From Lachnospiraceae bacterium (GTDB lineage Bacteria; Bacillota; Clostridia; Lachnospirales; Lachnospiraceae), in NCBI GenBank assembly GCA_014799465.1, contig JAAVHZ010000008.1, positions 1 to 64,000 on the forward strand: 64,000 bases of DNA, given 5' to 3'. Position 1 is the first letter of the stretch; each line of letters begins with the position of its first letter. The notes beneath the pieces were generated by a model, which ran no database searches, was not told the origin of the DNA, and saw only the letters and a program-made list of their open reading frames with translations. Below are positions 37,130-45,689 of this stretch, one piece after another. The position numbers were made by a program, and so were the translations under genes.

Positions 37130-37672
37130 ATGGGCAGACCAACAACAAAATCAGACTTATTAACCGCAGCAGCTGCAAACTATGAAAAGTTAAATACATT
37201 CATTCTAGGATTGACAGAAAATGAGATGTCAACGCCTTTTGATTTTTCGGCTGATGAGAAAAAGAAAGAAGCTCATTGGAAAAGAGATAAGAATCTTCGT
37301 GATATTCTAATCCATCTCTATGAATGGCATCAGCTTTTGCTTAACTGGGTGCAATCAAACCAAAATGGAGATAGTAAACCGTTCATTCCTCAGCCTTATA
37401 ATTGGAAAACCTACGGAGATATGAATGTAGAGTTTTGGAAAAAACATCAAAATACATCATTAGATGATGCAAAGAATATGTTTCAAAAATCCCATATCGA
37501 AGTTTTGAAGTTAGCTGAAACTTTTTCTAATGAAGAACTGTTTTCCAAAGGGATTTATAAATGGGTTGGCGGAAGTACTTTGGGTTCGTATTTTGTCAGT
37601 GTTACGTCAAGTCATTACGATTGGGCGATGAAGAAGCTGAAAGCACACAGGAAAAATTGTGCCAATATGTGA
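37130..37672 (+). CDS. ClbS/DfsB-family protein (four-helix, DUF1706)
   Basis: A 180-residue cytosolic protein. MGRPTTKSDLLTAAAANYEKL at the start, KNLRDILIHLYEWHQLLLNW near residue 60 and the ending TSSHYDWAMKKLKAHRK are typical of the ClbS/DfsB family (DinB-like four-helix fold). E. coli ClbS opens the cyclopropane of colibactin and so protects its producer. Most relatives have no known substrate and probably serve in stress or toxin protection. The frame opens at 37019, but AGGAGG at 37115-37120 sets the ATG at 37130. It is controlled by the promoter/palindrome at 37051-37083, next to the WYL regulator. Confidence 0.88.
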   Translation: MGRPTTKSDLLTAAAANYEKLNTFILGLTENEMSTPFDFSADEKKKEAHWKRDKNLRDILIHLYEWHQLLLNWVQSNQNGDSKPFIPQPYNWKTYGDMNVEFWKKHQNTSLDDAKNMFQKSHIEVLKLAETFSNEELFSKGIYKWVGGSTLGSYFVSVTSSHYDWAMKKLKAHRKNCANM

Positions 37673-37689
37673 GTAGGGATAAATATTAG

Positions 37690-37718
37690 TTGTATATTGT
37701 CAGGATATTGTCTATAAT
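37690..37718 (+). promoter_or_regulatory. Promoter of the Uma2-family gene
   Basis: TTGTAT (37690-37695) and TATAAT (37713-37718) are 17 bases apart, 25 bases before the GTG start. Confidence 0.65.
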
Positions 37719-37743
37719 GTAATTAGAAATGGAGGTGCAAACA

Positions 37744-38277
37744 GTGGATGCATTGAAAAAAGAAGATGTATATACAATTAATGATATTTACGCTTTGCCG
37801 GATGGAGAACGGGCTGAGTTAATTGATGGAAAAATTTATTATATGGCTCCTCCAAACACAAGACATCAAATGCTTGTTTCGGATTTACATTATCAAATAA
37901 AAGATTATATTAAACAAAATAATGGCGAGTGTAATGTATTTCCTGCTCCGTTTGCTGTGTTCTTAAATGAAAATAATAAAAATTATGTAGAGCCGGATAT
38001 ATCTGTTATTTGTGATAAAAATAAGATTACAGATAAAGGATGCAATGGAGCTCCTGATTGGGTAATTGAAATTGTTTCGCCAAGCAGCAAGCCAATGGAT
38101 TACTTTACAAAGCTGTTTAAATATCGTACTGCCGGTGTTAAAGAATATTGGATAGTAGATCCTATAAAGCAACGGGTTACAGTTTATTTATTTGAAAAGG
38201 AAATAATGGAAGAGTATTCTTTTGGAACTGATATTCCGGTGGGAATATATGAGGGATTTGGCATAAAAGTAGAGTAA
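37744..38277 (+). CDS. Uma2-family protein (restriction-endonuclease-like fold, DUF820)
   Basis: A 177-residue protein. The Uma2/DUF820 pattern is present: TINDIYALPDGERAELIDGK, MAPPNTRHQMLVSDL, VEPDISVICDKN, and WVIEIVSPSSKPMDY followed by KLFKYRTAGVKEYWIVDP. The acidic residues PD, and the E of VIEIVSPSS, match the nuclease-like active site (PD-ExK type), but no member's natural role is firmly known. An ATG at 37729 lies ahead of the ribosome site, so the GTG at 37744, 6 bases after GGAGGTG, is chosen. Its own promoter and terminator make it a stand-alone unit in the inserted block. Confidence 0.85.
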   Translation: MDALKKEDVYTINDIYALPDGERAELIDGKIYYMAPPNTRHQMLVSDLHYQIKDYIKQNNGECNVFPAPFAVFLNENNKNYVEPDISVICDKNKITDKGCNGAPDWVIEIVSPSSKPMDYFTKLFKYRTAGVKEYWIVDPIKQRVTVYLFEKEIMEEYSFGTDIPVGIYEGFGIKVE

Positions 38278-38312
38278 TTAAAACAAAATACTGAATGGAA
38301 TAAACAGAATAA

Positions 38313-38363
38313 AAAAGTGCAGGATATAAAATAGCAGATTACTTATATCTTGCACTTTTATTT
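38313..38363 (+). terminator. Terminator after the Uma2-family gene
   Basis: AAAAGTGCA (38313-38321) with TGCACTTTT (38351-38359), and GATATAA with TTATATC inside, then a T-rich tail. The symmetric ends could stop transcription in both directions. Confidence 0.85.
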
Positions 38364-38408
38364 ATGTAGTGTTAAAATGTTTAATGTTAGTAATTAAAAT
38401 ATTGTATA

Positions 38409-38495
38409 CATGTTACTATAAGAAGGGAAATGGGAAGAGATATAAATAGTGCATGTGGGAAATTAAGGAAAAGTTATCTGAACGTACATTTATAG
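38409..38495 (+). pseudogene. Decayed duplicate of the rlmN 3' end
   Basis: Bases 38410-38481 match rlmN 36012-36083 at 67 of 72 positions. The five differences are all clustered in the second half and are mostly G-to-A or C-to-T. The frame still reads [18 protein letters not shown] and RKSYL, then drifts to a TAG at 38493. It lies directly upstream of prpC, where the real rlmN end would lie in an uninterrupted operon. Confidence 0.92.
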
Positions 38496-38524
38496 AAACA
38501 CGCAGGAAAAAAGGAGGTAATATC

Positions 38525-39268
38525 TTGAAATCATTTGCGATAACCGACATGGGTATCAAGAGGCGGACTAATCAGGATTATGTGTTTGCATCTGACGAAG
38601 CTGTCGGTAATCTCCCGAATCTGTACATTGTGGCAGATGGAATGGGAGGTCATAAGGCTGGTGATTTTGCTTCAAAATATACAGTTGGAGCATTTATAGA
38701 TACAGTCAGGAATTCGAGAGAAGATAATCCGATTTCCATAATTGATGAAGCGGTTACGGCTGCCAATCTGGCATTAATAGAAAAGGCATCCGAAAATGTT
38801 GAAATGAAGGGAATGGGAACCACGCTTGTAGTGGCTACTGTTATAGGAGATTCAATTTACATAGCGAATGTTGGTGACAGCAGGCTATATCTTATTAATG
38901 ATGAGATTCATCAGATTACCAGAGACCATTCACTTGTTGCTGAAATGGTTAATATGGGTGAACTTGACAAACAGAGTGCAAGAACACATGAAAAGAAAAA
39001 TATTATTACCAGAGCTGTTGGTGCAGATTTGGAATTGGTAGCAGATTTTTTTGAAATAGAATATTCTAATGGAGACATTATACTAATGTGTTCAGATGGT
39101 TTATCAAACATGATAGAAGATGGGGATATAAAGGATATTGTAAATCAGGGTAATGAAATATCAGCAACAGCACATAAACTTATAGAGACGGCAAATAATA
39201 ACGGCGGCAAGGATAATATAGCAGTAGTACTTGTTCAGCCGGATTACAATGAGGTGGATTTATGTTAA
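38525..39268 (+). CDS. prpC: PP2C-family protein phosphatase (PrpC/Stp)
   Basis: A 247-residue serine/threonine phosphatase that reverses phosphorylation by the PASTA kinase encoded next. All metal-binding motifs are present: DMGIKRRTNQDYV, VADGMGGHKAGDFAS, GTTLVVA, NVGDSRLYL, CSDGLSNMI and GGKDNIAVVLV. The frame opens at an ATG at 38453 inside the rlmN remnant, but AGGAGG at 38512-38517 lies 7 bases before TTG at 38525, which fits the normal N-terminus (LKSFAITDMG). It overlaps prkC by 7 bases. The insertion upstream may have separated it from its old promoter. Confidence 0.96.
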   Translation: MKSFAITDMGIKRRTNQDYVFASDEAVGNLPNLYIVADGMGGHKAGDFASKYTVGAFIDTVRNSREDNPISIIDEAVTAANLALIEKASENVEMKGMGTTLVVATVIGDSIYIANVGDSRLYLINDEIHQITRDHSLVAEMVNMGELDKQSARTHEKKNIITRAVGADLELVADFFEIEYSNGDIILMCSDGLSNMIEDGDIKDIVNQGNEISATAHKLIETANNNGGKDNIAVVLVQPDYNEVDLC

Positions 39269-41571
39269 GAAAAGGAATGTTTATCAGTGACCGCTATGAG
39301 ATTATAGATAAAGTCGGTTCCGGTGGAATGTCAGATGTTTACAAAGCAAAATGTCACAAGTTAAACAGATTTGTAGCTATTAAGGTATTAAAACCCGAGT
39401 TTAGCGAAGATAAAAATTTTGTGTCAAAATTCAAAGTAGAGGCACAGTCAGCAGCAGGTCTGGCACATCCTAATATTGTCAGTGTATTCGACGTAGGTGA
39501 GGATAATGGGCTTCATTATATAGTAATGGAATTGGTAGAGGGTATAACTCTTAAGAAATATATAGAAAAGAAAGGCAGGCTTTCAGTAAAAGAGGCCGTA
39601 AGTATTGCAATACAGGTGGCACAGGGTATAGAAGCAGCCCACAATAATCATATTATCCATAGGGATATAAAGCCACAGAACATTATAATATCAAGAGAAG
39701 GCAAGGTAAAGGTAACCGATTTTGGTATTGCCAGGGCAGCATCAGCTAATACCATTAATTCTAACGCAATGGGTTCGGTGCACTATATTTCACCAGAACA
39801 GGCAAGAGGCGGTTTCATAGATGAGAAGAGTGATATATATTCGCTGGGTATTTCATTATATGAAATGATAACGGGAAATGTACCGTTTGAGGGAGACACA
39901 ACGGTAACTATAGCATTACAGCATATTCAGGGAGAGATACCTCCTGCTAAGAATACAGTGCGGGATTTGCCTATAAGTGTGGAAAAAATAATTGAAAAGT
40001 GTACGCAGAAGAAAGCTGACAGAAGATATTTGAAAGTATCATCTCTTATTGCAGACCTTAAGCGTTCTTTGATTACGCCTGATGAGGATTTTGTCCAGAT
40101 GGTTCCGACAATGAATAATCAGGCAACAATAATGATATCAGATGATGATGTAGCATTGATAAGAAGAGAAACAGGTATGAGTGGTGAAATAGACGAGGAT
40201 ATGATAGATGAGGATACTGCAGACCTGTCATCTTTGGAAGAGGATGCAGATGATTTGGATGAATTTGATGATGAAGAAGAGGATAATCCAAAGCTTGATA
40301 AAATAGTTGCAATAGGAGGAATTGTTACAGGTGTGCTTATACTTGCAGTTGTAGCATTTCTGGGATTTTCAATATTTAAAAATGGTATTGGTGGAGGAAA
40401 CGCCGATAAAAAAACGGGCGAACCGACAACTACATTAGATAATGAACATACAAAAATGCCTGATTTAACGGGATGTACAGAAAAAGAAGCTATCGATAAA
40501 ATCAAGAAAGCAGATCTTGGCTATCAGGTAGAAGAGCAGCACAGCAATACAGTTGAAGAGGGATATGTTATATCTGCTTCGGTAGAATATGGAACTGTAG
40601 TAGAGAAAAATACAAAGATTATAATACAGATTAGTCTGGGTGCAGAGCTTGTAGATATGCCTTCAGATTTGGTTGGCAAGACAAAAGATGACGCAATAGC
40701 AGCACTTAACAAACTGAATCTTAATCTGACATATGATATTGATTATCAGGAAGACAGTAATGTTGAAATGGATGTTGTCATCAGTACAAAGCCGGCACCT
40801 CCGGAACAGATAAAATATGGTGATACTATTACAATAACGGTAAGCAAAGGAACAGCTTCATCAACAGATGCAATAGTGCCTCAATTGACCGGACTATCTG
40901 AGGATGCAGCAAAAGCAGAAGCATCAAAAGCAGGGCTTGTGCTTGTGGTTAGTGAGAGAAGATATGATGACAATGTTGCAGAAGGTCTGGTTATATCACA
41001 GGATGTAAAGCAGAATGAAAAGCTTCCGGCAGGAAGTACGGTGAATGTTATAATCAGTAAAGGTAAGGAAAAGAAATGCATAGTTCCGAATCTTAGTAAT
41101 TGTACTATAGAAGAAGCAAGAGCTAAGCTGGCAAAAGCAGGACTTACACTGGGTACAGAGACAGGCAGGGAAAACAGTGACACAGTACCGGAAGGCAGCA
41201 TATGCGGTCAAAGTATAGAATCAGGCACAGAGGTTGAAGAAGGAACAGCGGTAAATTATACTATAAGCCTTGGAAGTGGAGAAACACAGCCGCCTGATGT
41301 ATATAAGGCATCAGTAACAATCAGAAAGAAAGATATAGTTAGTAAGCTGGAGCCGGATGAGGATGGAAACTATACCGGAACAGTAGTAATTAAAATTGAC
41401 GGAAGTTTCTATGACGGATTTGATTCAAAGTATTCTGACCTTAGTAATTGGCCGGATTCATGGACATTAGATTTGCCGGATAGGGAAGAACCGGGAACGG
41501 TTACTGTTGAAATATATGTAAATGATGTTTCGAGTGTTGTTTACACATATGATGTAAAGTATAAGAAATAG
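39262..41571 (+). CDS. prkC: PASTA-domain serine/threonine kinase (PrkC/Stk)
   Basis: A 769-residue membrane kinase sensing muropeptides or lipid II. The cytosolic kinase has VGSGGMSDVYKAK, the ATP lysine in AIKVLK, IIHRDIKPQNIII and DFGIARA. An acidic stretch (residues ~310-345) and one membrane helix (IVAIGGIVTGVLILAVVAF-like, near 350-372) follow. Outside are four PASTA repeats starting at MPDLTGC, MPSDLVG, VPQLTGL and VPNLSNC, then an extra ~90-residue domain after PPDVYKASVT, unlike the short end of B. subtilis PrkC. It is translationally coupled to prpC. rsgA follows 7 bases later. Confidence 0.96.
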   Translation: MLRKGMFISDRYEIIDKVGSGGMSDVYKAKCHKLNRFVAIKVLKPEFSEDKNFVSKFKVEAQSAAGLAHPNIVSVFDVGEDNGLHYIVMELVEGITLKKYIEKKGRLSVKEAVSIAIQVAQGIEAAHNNHIIHRDIKPQNIIISREGKVKVTDFGIARAASANTINSNAMGSVHYISPEQARGGFIDEKSDIYSLGISLYEMITGNVPFEGDTTVTIALQHIQGEIPPAKNTVRDLPISVEKIIEKCTQKKADRRYLKVSSLIADLKRSLITPDEDFVQMVPTMNNQATIMISDDDVALIRRETGMSGEIDEDMIDEDTADLSSLEEDADDLDEFDDEEEDNPKLDKIVAIGGIVTGVLILAVVAFLGFSIFKNGIGGGNADKKTGEPTTTLDNEHTKMPDLTGCTEKEAIDKIKKADLGYQVEEQHSNTVEEGYVISASVEYGTVVEKNTKIIIQISLGAELVDMPSDLVGKTKDDAIAALNKLNLNLTYDIDYQEDSNVEMDVVISTKPAPPEQIKYGDTITITVSKGTASSTDAIVPQLTGLSEDAAKAEASKAGLVLVVSERRYDDNVAEGLVISQDVKQNEKLPAGSTVNVIISKGKEKKCIVPNLSNCTIEEARAKLAKAGLTLGTETGRENSDTVPEGSICGQSIESGTEVEEGTAVNYTISLGSGETQPPDVYKASVTIRKKDIVSKLEPDEDGNYTGTVVIKIDGSFYDGFDSKYSDLSNWPDSWTLDLPDREEPGTVTVEIYVNDVSSVVYTYDVKYKK

Positions 41572-41578
41572 GAACAAT

Positions 41579-42460
41579 ATGATGCAGGGTAAGATTATAA
41601 AAGGTATTGCAGGATTCTACTATGTACATGTAGTACATAGTGGAATCTATGAATGCAAGGCAAAAGGTATATTCAGAAGTAAAAAAATAAAGCCGCTTGT
41701 GGGTGATAACGTCAAAATAGACATTATTGACGAAACGAATCATATTGGCAATATTATAGAAATAACAGAAAGAACCAATGAACTGATACGTCCGGCTGTA
41801 GCTAATATAAATCAGTCATTGGTTGTTTTTGCTGTTATGAAACCAAATCCCAATATTAATCTTCTTGACAGATTTCTTGTTATGATGGAAAGACAGAACA
41901 TTCCGGTTATTATATGTTTTAATAAAACTGATTTGGCGGAGGAAGATGATATTATATCACTGAAAAATATATATGTTAATGCAGGTTATCATGTGATATT
42001 TACCAGTACTATAAATGGTAATGGTGTGGAAGACGTAAAACGAATGCTTATGGGAAAGACTACGGCACTGGCAGGACCTTCAGGTGTAGGAAAATCTTCT
42101 ATGCTGAATGCCATAATACCTGATGCCAATTCACAAACCGGAGTAATCAGTGAAAAGATTGGAAGAGGGAAGAATACCACCAGACATACAGAGATATTTA
42201 ATCTGGAGGATGATACGTATATAATGGATACTCCCGGATTTACCTCACTATATTCAAATGATTTTGAAAAGGAGTGTCTGAAAGAGTATTTTCCGGAATT
42301 CAGGGAATATGAAGGAAAGTGCAGGTTCAGTGGATGTGTACATGAAAATGAACCTGATTGTGCAGTAAAGGAAGCACTTAATAACGGAATTATAAATAAA
42401 AGCAGATATGATAATTATCTGATTATGCTTGATGAAATAAAGAACAGGAAGAAGTACTGA
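41579..42460 (+). CDS. rsgA: Ribosome small-subunit-dependent GTPase A
   Basis: A 293-residue circularly permuted GTPase that helps late maturation of the 30S subunit. An N-terminal OB domain (GKIIKGIAGFYYVH) is followed by the permuted G motifs: ICFNKTDLAEE (G4, near residue 117), GPSGVGKSSMLNAI (G1, near 164) and DTPGFTS (G3, near 218). A zinc motif follows (CRFSGCVHENEPDCAVKEAL). Two ATGs in a row (41579, 41582) have only a weak ribosome site, suggesting coupling to prkC, whose stop is 7 bases upstream. Confidence 0.96.
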   Translation: MMQGKIIKGIAGFYYVHVVHSGIYECKAKGIFRSKKIKPLVGDNVKIDIIDETNHIGNIIEITERTNELIRPAVANINQSLVVFAVMKPNPNINLLDRFLVMMERQNIPVIICFNKTDLAEEDDIISLKNIYVNAGYHVIFTSTINGNGVEDVKRMLMGKTTALAGPSGVGKSSMLNAIIPDANSQTGVISEKIGRGKNTTRHTEIFNLEDDTYIMDTPGFTSLYSNDFEKECLKEYFPEFREYEGKCRFSGCVHENEPDCAVKEALNNGIINKSRYDNYLIMLDEIKNRKKY

Positions 42461-42475
42461 TAAATGGAGGGAAAG

Positions 42476-43138
42476 ATGATTTACTTAGCACCATCAATAC
42501 TATCGGCAGATTTTTCAAATCTTGGAGAAGAGATTCGTATCATAGATAAAGCAGGAGCAGATTATATACATATAGATGTTATGGATGGAGATTTTGTTCC
42601 AAGCATATCATTCGGCATGCCTGTAATAGAGTCTGTAAGAAAATGTACAGACAAGATATTTGATGTACATCTTATGGTTAGAGAACCTATAAGGTATATT
42701 AATGATTTTAAAAAAGCAGGGGCAGATATGATAACGGTTCATGCCGAGACATGCTGCCACCTTGACAGGACAGTAGATGCCATAAAAGCATCCGGATGCA
42801 GGGCAGGAGTGGTTTTAAATCCTGCTACACCACTTACTCATCTTGAATATATTTTGGAATATGTAGACATGGTTCTTATAATGAGTGTAAATCCGGGATT
42901 TGGCGGACAGACATACATACCTTCTTCCACAAGGAAAGTATCGGAATTAAGAGATATGATTGAAAGGAAAAATTTGAAAACTGATATAGAGATTGACGGC
43001 GGCATTAACCATGCAAATGTGGCAGAGGTCATTGAAGCAGGAGCTAACGTGATTGTTGCGGGCTCGGCAGTATTTAGCGGTGATACAGCTGAAAATGTGG
43101 CAAAGTTTAAGGAGATTTTTTCAAGGTATGACAAATGA
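42476..43138 (+). CDS. rpe: Ribulose-phosphate 3-epimerase
   Basis: A 220-residue TIM-barrel enzyme of the pentose phosphate pathway that interconverts ribulose-5-phosphate and xylulose-5-phosphate. Seen: APSILSADFSNLGEEI, YIHIDVMDGDFVPSISFG, FDVHLMV, MSVNPGFGGQTYI and EIDGGINHAN, with the metal-binding His and Asp residues intact. The ATG at 42464 precedes GGAGG, so the ATG at 42476 is used. It follows rsgA by 15 bases, the usual order. Confidence 0.97.
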   Translation: MIYLAPSILSADFSNLGEEIRIIDKAGADYIHIDVMDGDFVPSISFGMPVIESVRKCTDKIFDVHLMVREPIRYINDFKKAGADMITVHAETCCHLDRTVDAIKASGCRAGVVLNPATPLTHLEYILEYVDMVLIMSVNPGFGGQTYIPSSTRKVSELRDMIERKNLKTDIEIDGGINHANVAEVIEAGANVIVAGSAVFSGDTAENVAKFKEIFSRYDK

Positions 43139-43153
43139 TATGGGAGGTTAAGC

Positions 43154-43810
43154 ATGAAAAAAGCATTATTAATAAGTGGTGGTCAAATAGATAATAATTA
43201 CATAGAATCATATTTAAAAAGCAGGCATTATGACATTATCATTGCTATAGATGGAGGTCTGGAAAAAGCATATGAGATGGGCATAGTGCCTACTCATATT
43301 ATAGGAGATTTTGATACCGTATCCGAAGAAATACTTAATAAATACACAGATAAGGAATCAGTCAGGATAGTAAGGCTTATGCCGGAAAAGGATTTTTCAG
43401 ATACACAGAGTGCGATAAGCATGGCAATAGAAAATGATTGTACGCACATAGAAATTATAGGCGGGACAGGAACAAGGATGGACCACACGATTGCAAATAT
43501 TCATACGTTGCAGATGGCACTGGATAAGTGTGAGGATGCAGTTATAGTTAATGAGAATAACAGGATAAGGCTTGTGAACGGAAGAAAGATAATTGATAAG
43601 GAAAATGTGTTTGGTAAGTATATATCTTTCTTGCCGCTTACAGATAAGGTTAAGGGAGTGGTGCTTAAGGGATTTAAATATCCGCTTGATAATTATGAGT
43701 TTGATATACATAAGTCGCTGAGCCTTGGAGTGAGCAATGAGATGGTGGAAGACAGGGCAGAAATAGATGTGACAGAGGGAATATTGATAATGGTTGAGTC
43801 TGAAGATTAG
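43154..43810 (+). CDS. thiN: Thiamine pyrophosphokinase
   Basis: A 218-residue enzyme that converts thiamine to thiamine diphosphate using ATP. Motifs: AIDGGLEKAYEMGIVPTHI, IGDFDTVSEE (metal binding), PEKDFSDTQSAI and GGTGTRMDHTIANI. The C-terminal thiamine-binding beta domain follows. GGGAGG precedes the ATG. It ends the rlmN-to-thiN run. Genes after it belong to an accessory, surface-related region. Confidence 0.95.
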   Translation: MKKALLISGGQIDNNYIESYLKSRHYDIIIAIDGGLEKAYEMGIVPTHIIGDFDTVSEEILNKYTDKESVRIVRLMPEKDFSDTQSAISMAIENDCTHIEIIGGTGTRMDHTIANIHTLQMALDKCEDAVIVNENNRIRLVNGRKIIDKENVFGKYISFLPLTDKVKGVVLKGFKYPLDNYEFDIHKSLSLGVSNEMVEDRAEIDVTEGILIMVESED

Positions 43811-43839
43811 ATGATGCAGGCGGCAGAATGGAGGTTTTT

Positions 43840-44643
43840 ATGAAAAAGAAGATAATTGCAGCTGTTATATTATTAATCGCTATAGCAGTTGTTGGAGGTT
43901 TCGGATATATTAAATTTAAAAGTAGCAGTAATGATAAAAAGCCGGAAAAGAAATTTGGTTTTCCGTTGGAGCTTATGAAAACAACAAATCAGTCGGTAAA
44001 AATAAGAGACTGCACCATAACGCTTACCCATTACTTATATGATGAAAAGATTCAGACAGTAGCATTAGTTTTTCAGGTAACCGGTGAAGGTAGGAGGGTG
44101 GAAGCAAATCTTAACCATGAGGGACGTTTAGAATATATATTTGATAACACTCTTAAGCCATCATTTTTGTATTGCAAGGGAGAATATAAGGGTGATATTC
44201 TATATCTTTATGCAATAGAAAGCCCGGGAAGTTCAGTTACTAAAAAAAGACTTGAAGAGGAAAAACCAGTTTTTTCTATTTATGACTATGAAAGCTATGA
44301 TGGCATACATGACCCGACAATAGATTTAAATTTGGAATTGGAAAATACGGAAAAAGGATTTACAATAACGATTCCGGAAGGAAATACAATATATTTATCT
44401 TCAGTAGGATGTTATATAGAAAATCTGTCTGTGGATGGGGTAGAAGACATGTCTCTGCATTTCAAAGATGGTAAAAAGCAGATATTTATTAAAGATAAGA
44501 AAATTAAGGCAGAGCAGGTTAACTGTATCAGTGAACAGTATTATCTGGACAGGGAAGAGTTGGAATTTGATATTGGAAGTCTGCTGGATATGGATAATCT
44601 GGAATATGTTATTGTAAATGGTGAAAGGTATGATGTGGAGTAG
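43840..44643 (+). CDS. Membrane-anchored extracellular protein, tandem paralog 1
   Basis: A 267-residue protein of unknown function. One N-terminal membrane segment (KKKIIAAVILLIAIAVVGG) is followed by a short Ser/Lys linker and an outside domain rich in beta structure (RDCTITLTHYLYDEKIQT, NTIYLSSVGCYIENLS, YVIVNGERYDVE). No lipobox is clear. An ATG at 43828 overlaps the ribosome site, so the ATG after GGAGG is used. It is closely related in DNA and protein to the next gene. The N- and C-terminal thirds are almost the same; the middle (about residues 70-135) differs. Confidence 0.82.
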   Translation: MKKKIIAAVILLIAIAVVGGFGYIKFKSSSNDKKPEKKFGFPLELMKTTNQSVKIRDCTITLTHYLYDEKIQTVALVFQVTGEGRRVEANLNHEGRLEYIFDNTLKPSFLYCKGEYKGDILYLYAIESPGSSVTKKRLEEEKPVFSIYDYESYDGIHDPTIDLNLELENTEKGFTITIPEGNTIYLSSVGCYIENLSVDGVEDMSLHFKDGKKQIFIKDKKIKAEQVNCISEQYYLDREELEFDIGSLLDMDNLEYVIVNGERYDVE

Positions 44644-44784
44644 GTGGATTTAATATAACTTCGATATACTTATAAAAATGTCTGGGATAACCTATAACCG
44701 ATATGTTTTATATTTTATTCTGCCATATATTAAATTTACTAATACCTTTAAATTCTGAAGGTTAGATAATGGAGGAGGGAGTTT

Positions 44785-45582
44785 ATGAAGAAAAAGATAA
44801 TTGCAGCAATTATATCATTAATCGCTATAGCAGTTGTTGTAGGTTTCGGATATATTAAATTTAAAAGTAGCAGTAATGATAAAAAGCCGGAAAAGAAATT
44901 TGGTTTTCAATTGGAACTTATGAAAACAACAAATCAGTCAGTGAAAATAAGAGACTGCACCATAACGCTTACTCATTACTTATATGATGAAAAGATTCAG
45001 ACAGCGGCGGTAGTTTTTCAGGTAACCTGTGAAGGGGGGAGGGTGGAAGCAGATCTTACCCATGAGGGAGATTTAAATTATGTGTTTGATCACACTTTTC
45101 AACCAATAGGTTGGAATTGCAAGGGAGAATATAAGGGTGATATTTTATATCTTTATGCGGTACAAAGTCCAAGCAGTTCAATTACTAAAAAAAGACTTGA
45201 AGAAGAAAAACCTGTTTTTAATATTTATGACTATGAAAGCTATGATGGCATACATGACCCAACAATAGATTTAAATTTGGAATTGGAAAATACGGAAAAA
45301 GGATTTACAATAACGATTCCAGAAGGAAATACAATATATTTGTCTTCAGTAGGATGTTATATAGAAAATCTGTCTGTGGATGGAGTAGAAGACATGTCCC
45401 TGCATTTCAAAGATGGTAAAAAGCAGATATTCATTAAAGATAAGAAAATTAAGGCAGAGCAGGTTGCCTCTATCAGTGAACAGTATTATCTGGACAGGGA
45501 AGAGTTGCAATTTGGAAGTCTGCTGGATATGGCTAATCTGGAATATGTTATTGTAAATGGTGAAAGGTATGATGTGGAGTAG
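44785..45582 (+). CDS. Membrane-anchored extracellular protein, tandem paralog 2
   Basis: A 265-residue copy of the previous gene, with its own GGAGGAGGG site and a 141-base spacer. It keeps the membrane anchor and the domain ends. Near the C-terminus it lacks two codons (QFGSLLD against EFDIGSLLD). The middle region is changed, including a Trp-Asn-Cys stretch (IGWNCKGEY against FLYCKGEY). The duplication includes a few bases past the stop codon (GGAGTAGGTGGA in both). The function is unknown, and no known family was recognised. Confidence 0.82.
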   Translation: MKKKIIAAIISLIAIAVVVGFGYIKFKSSSNDKKPEKKFGFQLELMKTTNQSVKIRDCTITLTHYLYDEKIQTAAVVFQVTCEGGRVEADLTHEGDLNYVFDHTFQPIGWNCKGEYKGDILYLYAVQSPSSSITKKRLEEEKPVFNIYDYESYDGIHDPTIDLNLELENTEKGFTITIPEGNTIYLSSVGCYIENLSVDGVEDMSLHFKDGKKQIFIKDKKIKAEQVASISEQYYLDREELQFGSLLDMANLEYVIVNGERYDVE

Positions 45583-45621
45583 GTGGAACCGGAGGGAACT
45601 GTATATATAAACATAATTTGA

Positions 45622-45650
45622 TTGAGAAATGAATTCCGAAGTGATATAAT
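45622..45650 (+). promoter_or_regulatory. Promoter of the CAP-domain protein gene
   Basis: TTGAGA (45622-45627) and TATAAT (45645-45650) are 17 bases apart, 39 bases before the ATG. Confidence 0.75.
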
Positions 45651-45689
45651 AATATGAAAAATTTTTACTATTTATAAAAGGAGTCCAAT

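Noticed and set aside
36012-38495. Reading the rlmN repeat as attachment sites of an integrative element
   Set aside because: No integrase or excision gene is present, the repeat is long and already diverged, and only three genes lie between. An insertion footprint is the more careful call.
38453-38524. Longer prpC start at the ATG inside the rlmN remnant
   Set aside because: It is in a different frame from rlmN, adds unrelated residues, and the TTG at 38525 has a perfect ribosome site.
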